NCBI RefSeq assembly: GCF_900110275.1 | Contig: NZ_FODC01000013.1 | Coordinates: 1-49,592 of the forward strand | Reading direction: 5' to 3' | DNA length: 49,592 bases | Origin: Duganella sp. CF517 | Lineage (GTDB): Bacteria; Pseudomonadota; Gammaproteobacteria; Burkholderiales; Burkholderiaceae_D | Shown here: piece by piece, positions 33,801 to 41,318 of the stretch | Numbering within the stretch: the stretch's first letter is position 1 | How the letters are laid out: each line of letters starts with the position of its first letter | Made by a program: the position numbers and the translations under genes | Notes under the pieces: model-generated | What the model saw: the letters and a program-made list of their open reading frames with translations, nothing else | What the model was told of the DNA's origin: nothing | The model's database searches: none

Positions 33801-34420
33801 TGCCCCTGTGGCGGCAGCGCCGCCAGCCACACCAGCACGTCGGCGGCCAGCGCGTCGGCGGCGTCGGCCAGCGCGCGCGCGCCGCCGGCGGCGTCCGCGC
33901 TCGGCGCCGGCGCGCTGCGGCTGAAGGTCTTCTGGTCCACCAGGCGGTGGCTGCGGAACACCGAGGCGCGCAGGCTGATATTGCCGCTGCTTTGCGTGGC
34001 GCTCTCGAAGTTCTGGGCGAAGTCGTCGACCTCGAGCCGCAGCAGGTTGACGCTGGCGGCGGAGTCGGTGGTCGACAGCACCTTCACGCCGGCCTGCGCG
34101 ATGCGCGCCTTCATGCGCTGCGTGACCAGCTGCAGCGGGGTGCTGGTCCACTGGTTGTAGGCGTAGGGGCGCGACTGGCGCGCGTCCGCGTACAGCAGGC
34201 GGTATTGCATGCGTTCCGAATCGAGCGACGCCGGACCGGTGGCGTCGGCGACGATGATGGCGCCGATGCTGTTCGCGCCAACGGTCTGCGTCGGCGGCGG
34301 CAGCGGGCCGAAGTCGTAGTTGGCGCTGGTCGGGCCTTTGCTGGCACAGGCGCTCAGCAAAACGGCGGCGGCGATGAGGGCGGCGATGAGTGAGGCGCGC
34401 GGGCGCAGGGTCGTGGTCAT
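33797..34420 (-). CDS. ABC-type transport auxiliary lipoprotein (PqiC/YmbA-like)
   Basis: This 207-residue outer-membrane-directed lipoprotein has a signal with lipobox LLSACAS. It carries the conserved motif YDFGPLPPP near the mature N-terminus and the middle block RMQYRLLYADARQSRPYAYNQWTSTP, which define the PqiC/YmbA-type family. These lipoproteins partner MCE proteins in phospholipid trafficking between the membranes. It lies nine bases after the MCE gene and overlaps the VanZ-like gene. Confidence 0.88.
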   Translation of the reverse strand: MTTTLRPRASLIAALIAAAVLLSACASKGPTSANYDFGPLPPPTQTVGANSIGAIIVADATGPASLDSERMQYRLLYADARQSRPYAYNQWTSTPLQLVTQRMKARIAQAGVKVLSTTDSAASVNLLRLEVDDFAQNFESATQSSGNISLRASVFRSHRLVDQKTFSRSAPAPSADAAGGARALADAADALAADVLVWLAALPPQGQ

Positions 34421-34429
34421 CGGTGTTCC

Positions 34430-35368
34430 TTATTTGGTCGGAGCGGTAAAGCCTTCTTCGCCGGGGCCGGGCGGGGTGCCGGGGGCGCCGAAGATCAGGC
34501 TTTGCGGACGATCGTTAATCTTGTTCATGGTCTTGCGCAGCGCGCGCATCGACGAGCGGGTGTCGTCGGCCAGCGAGTTCACTTGCGGCAGCGTGTCCAG
34601 TTCAAGGCCGCCGGCCACCGATTCGACCGACAGGCCGATACGGTCGACGGTGCCGCTGACGCGCGCGATCGGCCCGTCCGGCGCCTGCAGGCCGGTGGTC
34701 AGGCGATTGACGTCGGTGGCCAGCGCGTTGACCGACACCAGCGTTCTTTGCACCTCGTTGGCCAGCGCCGGCAGCTTGGCGATGGTCGGCTCCAGCTTGG
34801 CCGGCAGGTCGCGGTATTTGTTGGCGGTTTCGCTGACGTCGGCGAACGCCGCCAGCATGATCTTCTGGTTCTCGGGGCTGAGCAGCGTGTTGAGGCGCTT
34901 GGTCACTTCCTCGGTCTGCGTCAGGATCTCCTTGCCGCGTTTTTCCACCTGGTCCAGGAAGCCCTGGCGCAGCGGGATGACGGCCGGCGCCTCGCTGCTG
35001 GTGGCCAGCAGCGGCGAGCCGGTTTGCTCGTCGTCGAGCTGGATGAAGGCGATGCCGGTCACGCCCTGGTAGCCCAGCGTGGCGTAGGTGGTCTTGGTGA
35101 TCGGCGCGTCGGTGTTGATGTTGAGCGTGACGAGGATCTGGCCGGCCATCTTCGGATTGAAGGCGATGCCGCCGACCTTGCCCACTTCCAGGCCGCGGTA
35201 GCGCACCGGCGCCTGCGGGTTCAGTCCCGGCACCGATTGCGTGGTGGCGATCACGTACGGCGCCCGTTCCACGCGGTCGCGGTTGAACCAGATGCCGAAC
35301 AGGATCGCAGCGATCAGCAGCGTGATCGTGAAAAAGCCGGTGGTGAGTGCGTGTGATCTGTTTTCCAT
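34430..35368 (-). CDS. MCE/MlaD-family substrate-binding protein
   Basis: This 312-residue protein has one N-terminal membrane anchor (TTGFFTITLLIAAILFGIWF) and a periplasmic MCE domain at about 38-115 (VPGLNPQAPVRYRGLEVGKVG is the signature). A long helical coiled-coil region follows, from about 140 to 290, forming the hollow tube or needle of such proteins. It ferries phospholipid across the periplasm with the ATPase and permease encoded just upstream. The start overlaps the ATPase stop (TGATG). Confidence 0.92.
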   Translation of the reverse strand: MENRSHALTTGFFTITLLIAAILFGIWFNRDRVERAPYVIATTQSVPGLNPQAPVRYRGLEVGKVGGIAFNPKMAGQILVTLNINTDAPITKTTYATLGYQGVTGIAFIQLDDEQTGSPLLATSSEAPAVIPLRQGFLDQVEKRGKEILTQTEEVTKRLNTLLSPENQKIMLAAFADVSETANKYRDLPAKLEPTIAKLPALANEVQRTLVSVNALATDVNRLTTGLQAPDGPIARVSGTVDRIGLSVESVAGGLELDTLPQVNSLADDTRSSMRALRKTMNKINDRPQSLIFGAPGTPPGPGEEGFTAPTK

Positions 35369-36255
35369 CAGTGATCCTTGTTGGTTTTGTCGTCCAGCGC
35401 CTTTTCGTCCAGCGCCTCCAGCGCGCGGCGTCCCCGGTCGCCCAGGAAGAACTCCTTGATGAACGGGTGGTCGACCTTCAGCACGTCCTGCAACGGGCCG
35501 AGGGCGATCACGTGTTTTTCCGCCAGCACCGCGATGCGCGTCGACAGCGCGAACAGCGTATCCAGATCGTGCGTGACCATGACGACCGTCAGCCCCAGCT
35601 CCCGGTGCAGCGATTTGATCAGCGATACAAACGCTTCCGACAGGTCGGGATCGAGGCCGGCGGTCGGCTCGTCGAGGAATAGCAGCTTCGGTTCCAGCGC
35701 CAGCGCGCGCGCCAGCGCCACCCGCTTGACCATGCCGCCGGACAGGTCGGACGGCATCTTGTTCGCATGTTCCGGTCCCAGGCCGACCATGTTCATTTTC
35801 AGCAGAACGGCGTCGCGCACCAGGTCTTCCGGCAGCACCTGCAGTTCGCGCATCGGCTGGGCGATGTTTTCCAGCACCGTCAGCGCCGAATACAGCGCGC
35901 CCTGCTGGAACAGCATACCCCAATGGTTGCGCAGCTGCTGGAGCTGCGCCGGGCCGATCTCGCTGATATCTTCGCCGAACACGCGCACGCAGCCGCGCGC
36001 GGGACGCTCGAGGCCCAGCATCTGGCGCAGCAGCGTGGTCTTGCCGGTGCCGGAGCCGCCGACGATGGACATGATCTCGCCCTGTTCGATTTCCAGGTTC
36101 AAGTCCTGGTGCACGACGGTGCGGCCGTACTTGGTCCACAGGCCGGTGATGTCGACGATCGGCACGCTGCCGTCGAGCGTCAGCTCGCCGTTGCCACTGT
36201 CGTTGCCGGTTCGCGGGCCGCAGGCTTTGTCGGGGACGAGCGCTTGGTCGGCCAT
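35368..36255 (-). CDS. Lipid ABC transporter ATP-binding protein (MlaF-like)
   Basis: This 295-residue cytoplasmic ATPase powers the lipid transporter. It has Walker A GGSGTGKTTLLRQ, a Q-loop FQQGALYSALTVLENIA, signature LSGGMVKRVALARALAL, Walker B LLFLDEPTAGLDP and H-loop VTHDLDTL. An acidic/Gly-rich N-terminal extension of about 30 residues precedes the domain. Both ends overlap neighbouring genes by one base (TGATG with the MCE gene, ATG/TGA sharing with the permease), so the complex is co-translated. Confidence 0.93.
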   Translation of the reverse strand: MADQALVPDKACGPRTGNDSGNGELTLDGSVPIVDITGLWTKYGRTVVHQDLNLEIEQGEIMSIVGGSGTGKTTLLRQMLGLERPARGCVRVFGEDISEIGPAQLQQLRNHWGMLFQQGALYSALTVLENIAQPMRELQVLPEDLVRDAVLLKMNMVGLGPEHANKMPSDLSGGMVKRVALARALALEPKLLFLDEPTAGLDPDLSEAFVSLIKSLHRELGLTVVMVTHDLDTLFALSTRIAVLAEKHVIALGPLQDVLKVDHPFIKEFFLGDRGRRALEALDEKALDDKTNKDH

Positions 36256-37382
36256 CAGAACCCCACGCCGTTGAACAGGATGGCGAACACCGCGTCGGCC
36301 AGGATGACGACGGTGATGGCGGTGACCACCGAGGTGGTGGTGCCGCGCCCGAGGCTTTCGGTGTTCGGCTTGATGCGCAGGCCGAAGTGGCACGACACCA
36401 GCGCGATCAACATCCCGAACACCACGCCCTTGCCAAGGCCGATCATGTAGTTCGCCAACGGCACCGCGTCCGGCAGCTTGGAAATGAAGTACTGCGGCGA
36501 CAGGCCCAGTTCCACCTGCGCCGACAGCATGCCGCCGATCAGCGCCATCGAATCGGTCCAGATCACCAGCAGCGGCATCGAGATCGCCAGTGCCAGCACC
36601 TTCGGCATCACCAGGCGGAAGCCGTGCGAAATCCCCATCACCAGCATCGCGTCGAGTTCCTCGGTCACCCGCATCACGCCCAGTTGCGCCGTGATCGAGG
36701 AGCCGGAGCGGCCGGCCACCAGGATCGCCGCCAGCAGCGGGCCCAGTTCGCGGATGATGCTCATGCCGAGCAGGTTGACCAGATAGATGTCGCCGCCGAA
36801 GGCGCGCAGCTGTTGCGCCGACAGGAACGACAGCACCACGCCGATCAGGAACCCGACCAGCGCCGTGATGCCCAGCGCCTGGAAGCCGGCGTGGAAGATA
36901 TTGGCCGAGATTTCCTTCCACGGCCCGCGTTGCGGCGCGCGGACGAAGCGCCACAGGTCCAGGGTCAGCTGGCCGATCAAGGTGATGAAGCCGGTCATGT
37001 GCTCGAAGAACAGCAGCATCGCGAAGCCGAGCTTCATCACCCACGTCAGGCGCTGCTGGCGCGGGCGCGGCAGTTCCAGTTTGCCGGTGGTCTCGAGCCG
37101 GTTGAAGAATTCTTCCTGCCCGGGCGCCAGCTGCAGGTCGGGCGGGCGGGTTTTGCCCCAGGCGTTCCAGAACAGCTGGGCGCCGATGTGGTCCATGCTG
37201 TCGATCGCCGACAGGTCCCAGCTCACTTTATCGGCCTTGAGGGATTTCAGCAGCCCGGTGATGGTGGCCATGGCCTTGCCCTGCGCCAGAGCGTGCACTT
37301 GCCAGGTGCCGCCCGCCGCCACCGACGGGCCGTTGGCGGCGCCAGGATTGAGGGTGAGGGTGGGCTCTTGGGCTGTAGGCAT
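36255..37382 (-). CDS. Lipid ABC transporter permease with N-terminal STAS domain (MlaB-MlaE fusion)
   Basis: This 375-residue protein combines two parts. Residues about 20-105 are a STAS-like domain (WQVHALAQGKAMATITGLLK to LSAIDSMDHIGAQLFWNAWG), the job done by separate MlaB in E. coli. Residues about 115-375 are the MlaE permease with ELGPLLAAILVAGRSGSSITAQLG and TEELDAMLVMGISHGFRLVMPK. The ATPase gene follows with overlapping codons. The set permease-ATPase-MCE-lipoprotein is a complete inter-membrane phospholipid transport system of mixed Mla/Pqi character. Confidence 0.9.
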   Translation of the reverse strand: MPTAQEPTLTLNPGAANGPSVAAGGTWQVHALAQGKAMATITGLLKSLKADKVSWDLSAIDSMDHIGAQLFWNAWGKTRPPDLQLAPGQEEFFNRLETTGKLELPRPRQQRLTWVMKLGFAMLLFFEHMTGFITLIGQLTLDLWRFVRAPQRGPWKEISANIFHAGFQALGITALVGFLIGVVLSFLSAQQLRAFGGDIYLVNLLGMSIIRELGPLLAAILVAGRSGSSITAQLGVMRVTEELDAMLVMGISHGFRLVMPKVLALAISMPLLVIWTDSMALIGGMLSAQVELGLSPQYFISKLPDAVPLANYMIGLGKGVVFGMLIALVSCHFGLRIKPNTESLGRGTTTSVVTAITVVILADAVFAILFNGVGF

Positions 37383-37475
37383 TACGTCAGTTTAAGGGAG
37401 TTTGGCGCGGTCCGCCATAGGAGTTCGCGGCGGCGGTGCGCTGCCACCCTCTGGCAAATGGCGGAGGTGGCGGCA

Positions 37476-38948
37476 TCAGGCGGCCAACCTGCGGGCCTGC
37501 CGCTTGGGCGCCGGCGTCTCGGCCGGTTTCGGCTTGGCCCCGGCGTAGTCGCTGGCCAGCAGCGCGTCGGCGTCCGCCTTGTCCATGCCGCGCTCCTGCA
37601 AATAGCGCGACACCATCGCCACCAGCCGCTCCAGGGCGATGCGGTGGGTGGCGTCGGTGTTCGCGTACAGCCAGTCCGAGAAGGCCATGAAGTGTTCGAA
37701 CGCCGCGTCCCCCAGCAGCACCGGCAGGGTGTTCCCAAAGCGTCCCGAGTTGGCCACCAGGTCCCAGTAGCGGGCGAAACGCACCAGACGCTGCATGGTC
37801 GGGAAGTCGATATCGCGGTTGGCCAGGATGGTGTACGGCGCATACGGTTCGAACACCAGCCCGAATTCCTGCGTGTGGCGGATGATCGGCGTGCCGCGCA
37901 GGCGTTTGAGGATGCCGAACTGGATCTCGTGCGGATCGAGCGCCCATAGCTTGTTGAAGCCTTCGGCGAAGCTCTCCACCGTCTCGCCGGGCAGGCCGGC
38001 GATCAGGTCCACGTGCATGTGGGCGTTGGAGTGGTCGGTCAGCCAGCGGATATTGTCGGCGGCCTTCTGGTTGTCCTGTTTGCGGCTGACCAGCGTCTGC
38101 ACCGCCGGATTGAAGCTCTGGATGCCGATCTCGAACTGCAGCGCGCCGGGCGGGAACTTGCTGATGCCCTCTTTCAGTGCGTCGGGCAGGTGGTCCGGCA
38201 CCAGCTCGAAGTGGGCGTAGACCGGATCGTCCGGGTTGGCCTCCAGCTTGTCGAGAAAGAACTGCATGATCTTCAAACTGGTCTTGATATTCAGGTTGAA
38301 GGTGCGGTCGACGAACTTGAACAGCCGCGCGCCGCGCGCGTGCAGCGATTCCATCTCCGCCAGGAATCCCTCGAGCGCGAACGGCCAGGCCGTCTTGTCC
38401 AGCGCCGACAGGCAGAATTCGCACTTGAACGGGCAGCCGCGCGACGCTTCCACGTAGATCGTGCGGTTTTTGATGTCGTCGTCGGTGTACAGGGAGTACG
38501 GCAGCTTGATCTCGGCCATCGGCGGTTGCACGCCGGCGTGCACCTTCATCAGCGGCTTCGGGCCGTTGAGGATCTCGCCGCACAGCTTGGGGAAGGTGAC
38601 GTCGCCCCAGCCGGTGATCAGGTAGTCGGCCAGCTTGACGATTTCCTGCTCGTTCGACTCGTACGACACTTCCGGCCCGCCCAGCACCACCATCACGTGC
38701 GGCGCCACCCGCTTGAGCATGGCGATGACCTTGGTCGATTCCTCGACGTTCCATATATATATGCCGAAACCGACGATCCTGGGCGCATGCGCCAGGATGC
38801 GCTCGACGATCTCGGTGGTTTTGGCGCCGATGACGAATTCCTGCAGGCGCGTCCGCTCCTGCAGCTCCCCCATGTTCGCTAATAAATAGCGCAATCCCAG
38901 CGAGGCGTGGGTGTAGCGGGCGTTGAGGGTGGTCAGCAGGATGGACAT
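37476..38948 (-). CDS. B12-binding radical SAM protein (DUF4080-containing)
   Basis: This 490-residue enzyme has a cobalamin-binding domain (about 1-140, MSILLTTLNARYTHASLGLRYL, with VVLGGPEVSYE) and a radical SAM core with CxxxCxxC cluster motif in EASRGCPFKCEFC. ALQFEIGIQSFNPAVQTLV and HVDLIAGLPGE are typical core strands. The C-terminal ~150 residues match DUF4080-type tails, ending in a basic segment (PKRQARRLAA). The substrate is unknown; relatives methylate unactivated carbons or build cofactors. The ATG at 38948 was preferred because conserved sequence begins there. Confidence 0.9.
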   Translation of the reverse strand: MSILLTTLNARYTHASLGLRYLLANMGELQERTRLQEFVIGAKTTEIVERILAHAPRIVGFGIYIWNVEESTKVIAMLKRVAPHVMVVLGGPEVSYESNEQEIVKLADYLITGWGDVTFPKLCGEILNGPKPLMKVHAGVQPPMAEIKLPYSLYTDDDIKNRTIYVEASRGCPFKCEFCLSALDKTAWPFALEGFLAEMESLHARGARLFKFVDRTFNLNIKTSLKIMQFFLDKLEANPDDPVYAHFELVPDHLPDALKEGISKFPPGALQFEIGIQSFNPAVQTLVSRKQDNQKAADNIRWLTDHSNAHMHVDLIAGLPGETVESFAEGFNKLWALDPHEIQFGILKRLRGTPIIRHTQEFGLVFEPYAPYTILANRDIDFPTMQRLVRFARYWDLVANSGRFGNTLPVLLGDAAFEHFMAFSDWLYANTDATHRIALERLVAMVSRYLQERGMDKADADALLASDYAGAKPKPAETPAPKRQARRLAA

Positions 38949-39032
38949 GACGGGGGCGGATAGCGGCGAAACGCCTATTTTACGCTGTCGTTGATGCCGC
39001 TCTATCGTGTGTGCTGCGCAACATGTTACTAT

Positions 39033-39057
39033 TTGCCAATTATTACTAACTTGGCAA
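39033..39057 (+). promoter_or_regulatory. Candidate operator upstream of the yfa operon
   Basis: TTGCCAA (39033-39039) and TTGGCAA (39051-39057) form a perfect 7-base inverted repeat with an 11-base AT-rich spacer, nine bases before the first gene's ATG. The spacing suits a dimeric regulator. It could equally be a hairpin covering the translation start. Confidence 0.4.
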
Positions 39058-39066
39058 TGCAAGAAC

Positions 39067-40656
39067 ATGAATAAAAAAGTGCTGTTCAGGTCTCTTGCCG
39101 GCGTGGCCGTCGTCGGCGCCGCGCTGATCGCGTACCGGGCCTTCGGCTGGGGCCACATGGGACCGGTCAACGACTTGCAGCTGGACCTGTCGCGGCCGGA
39201 TGCGCTGGTGATGACCCAAAGCCTGTCCACGCTGCCGCGCGACCTGCTGACCGTGCCGCTGGCGCGCGACGTGCTGCGCGAGGAGTTCCTGTTTTATTAC
39301 GAGCAAACCGAGGATCGGCTGGGCCTCAAGGGCAGCCTGCGCCGCATCGCCTACGAGCATGAGCTCGGCTGGGGCGACCAGTTGCTGCGCATGGTGCTGG
39401 ACCAGCCGGCGGAGGTGGCGCTGTGGCGCGACGCCGACGGCTCGCTGAAGCACTACGCGATCGCGGTTTCTCGCAGTCAACTTACCAAGGTGCTGGAGGA
39501 GGCCGGCAAGATCGCCCTCAAGGACACGCAGATGACGGTCGCCGGCGCCTTGCGCGTCGACGGCGACAGTGTCCCGGTGTATGCGCTGAACTATGCCTAC
39601 AAGCGCACCTTGCTGTTCGCGGCCCACGGCCAGCGCCTGGTCATCCTGTCGCACCCGGGCATGCTGTATGGCGGCTCGGACGGCAAGGACGGCGACGGCA
39701 CCGCCGAAAAGACCTTGGCCGGCCTGTTGTCCGGCGACCGCGCCAAACAAACCGTGTTCCATCCGCAGTTCCATCTGGACCAGGCGGCGCCGCAGGGACA
39801 CAGCATCGCCGTCAAGGCGGACTTCCTGTCGTTCGGCTACCAGCCGTTCTTCGGCGCGCTCGAGGCGGTGCGCTTCGATTTCAGCAAGGGCGCGTGGAAA
39901 TCCGGGGTGCTGATCAACGCGGCAAAGCTGCGCAAGGGCGGCTACGACAGCGCCGCCTTGTGGCCGGCGCTGCCGCACAGCCCGAGCGCCTGCTTCACGG
40001 TGCCGGTGGATTGGGCGGCGATGCAGCCGGTGCTCAAGCGCCTCGGCGGCAAGACCTCCGAGCCGGTGCTGCCGCTGGCCGACCAGCTGCAAGGGCCGGC
40101 CGCGGCCTGCTGGTATGGCGGCTCGCGGCTGCATACCCCGGTGTTCGTGGCCACCCGCGCGCCGCAGGCCACCGGCGATAATTTGTACGACAGCCTGTTC
40201 ACGGCGGCCATCGGCGGCAAGGACGCGGTGCGCAAGACCAGCGCCGCCGGCGGCGTCACGCGCTGGGAGCGCACCGTTGCCACATCGATGGGCGAGGCGA
40301 AACCGGCGCTGGCGGTGATGGGTAACACGGTGGTCTTCTCGGCCGACGGCACGCTGGTGGACCAGGTGCTGGCGGTGCGCCGCAAGCAGGCGCCGGCGGC
40401 GTCGGACCTGCTGCCGGACGCCGGCCACACCGTCGGGCTGATCGCGCCGGCCGCGCTGGCGCAACTGATCCAGCGTGAAGCGTTCGACACGCTGCCCGCC
40501 AATAACGAGCCGGTGCTGCGCGCGGCGGCCAACGAACATCTGGTGCCGCGCCTGGACGCGCTGAAAAAATATCCGCCGTTCCGCATGGTGCTCAAGACGC
40601 TGCCGTCGAGCGGCACCGCGTGGCAACCGCTGGAGTGGCAGGCGGTGCCGCGATGA
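39067..40656 (+). CDS. yfaA: DUF2138 family protein, YfaA-like
   Basis: This 529-residue protein has an N-terminal membrane anchor or signal (KKVLFRSLAGVAVVGAALIAY). DUF2138 features follow, including DLQLDLSRPDALVMTQSLSTLPRDLLTVPL (in parts), FYYEQTEDRLGLKGSLRRIAYEH and FTVPVDW. No enzymatic motif is obvious. Assignment rests on gene order as well as sequence: it heads a run identical to E. coli yfaA-yfaT-yfaS-yfaQ-yfaP. It ends in an ATGA overlap with yfaT. Its likely role is periplasmic, accessory to the macroglobulin. Confidence 0.82.
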   Translation: MNKKVLFRSLAGVAVVGAALIAYRAFGWGHMGPVNDLQLDLSRPDALVMTQSLSTLPRDLLTVPLARDVLREEFLFYYEQTEDRLGLKGSLRRIAYEHELGWGDQLLRMVLDQPAEVALWRDADGSLKHYAIAVSRSQLTKVLEEAGKIALKDTQMTVAGALRVDGDSVPVYALNYAYKRTLLFAAHGQRLVILSHPGMLYGGSDGKDGDGTAEKTLAGLLSGDRAKQTVFHPQFHLDQAAPQGHSIAVKADFLSFGYQPFFGALEAVRFDFSKGAWKSGVLINAAKLRKGGYDSAALWPALPHSPSACFTVPVDWAAMQPVLKRLGGKTSEPVLPLADQLQGPAAACWYGGSRLHTPVFVATRAPQATGDNLYDSLFTAAIGGKDAVRKTSAAGGVTRWERTVATSMGEAKPALAVMGNTVVFSADGTLVDQVLAVRRKQAPAASDLLPDAGHTVGLIAPAALAQLIQREAFDTLPANNEPVLRAAANEHLVPRLDALKKYPPFRMVLKTLPSSGTAWQPLEWQAVPR

Positions 40657-41318
40657 GCGGACGCCGTCGCTGTTTGCGGCTGCTGGGCGGTTGCGCGGTG
40701 GCGATGGCCGCGCCGCCGGTACTGGCCTTGCGCGAGGCCGCCGACGCGCAGATCCGGCTGTCGCAGGCGCAGAGCCGCGCCTTTCAGGCGTGGATGCTGC
40801 GCATCGTCAGCGCGCAGATCGAACGCGGGCCGTCGCCGCGCTGGACGCACCGCGATTGCGCGGGCCTGGTGCGCTTCGCCGTGAACGAGGCGCTGTCCGT
40901 GCATGACGCCAAGTGGCTGCGCGCCAATGGCATTGCCAGCGACCGGCGCCTGCCGCCCGAGCTGGAACTGGACGCGCGCCAGGCCACGCTGCGCAACCGC
41001 TGGGTGCAAACCGGCGGCACCGTCGGCCACTTCGTCACGGCGGTGGCGCTGGTCCAGCACAACAGCCGCTTCGTCGCCCGCGAGATCAGCCAGGCGCTGC
41101 CCGGCGACCTGCTGTTTTTCGACCAGGGCGACGAACAACATCTGATGGTCTGGATGGGGGCGCGCATCGCCTACCACACCGGCACCGTCACCCCACAAGA
41201 CAACGGCCTGCGGGTCGTCGACATCAAACAACTCACTACCTGGAAGGACACGCGGTGGCAACCAGCGTCCAACAATCCCAATTTCGCCGGCGTGTTCCGG
41301 CTCTCTTTTCTATCATGA
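40653..41318 (+). CDS. yfaT: DUF1175 family protein, YfaT-like, NlpC/P60-like motifs
   Basis: This 221-residue exported protein has a Tat- or Sec-like leader (MSGRRRCLRLLGGCAVAMAAPPVLA). RDCAGLVRFAVNEAL places Cys69 like the catalytic cysteine of NlpC/P60 peptidases, and LPGDLLFFDQGDEQHLMVWMG places His163 like the catalytic histidine. The family is annotated only as DUF1175, so a cysteine peptidase or amidase acting on peptidoglycan is my inference. Both ends overlap neighbours with ATGA, showing tight translational coupling with yfaA and yfaS. Confidence 0.83.
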   Translation: MSGRRRCLRLLGGCAVAMAAPPVLALREAADAQIRLSQAQSRAFQAWMLRIVSAQIERGPSPRWTHRDCAGLVRFAVNEALSVHDAKWLRANGIASDRRLPPELELDARQATLRNRWVQTGGTVGHFVTAVALVQHNSRFVAREISQALPGDLLFFDQGDEQHLMVWMGARIAYHTGTVTPQDNGLRVVDIKQLTTWKDTRWQPASNNPNFAGVFRLSFLS

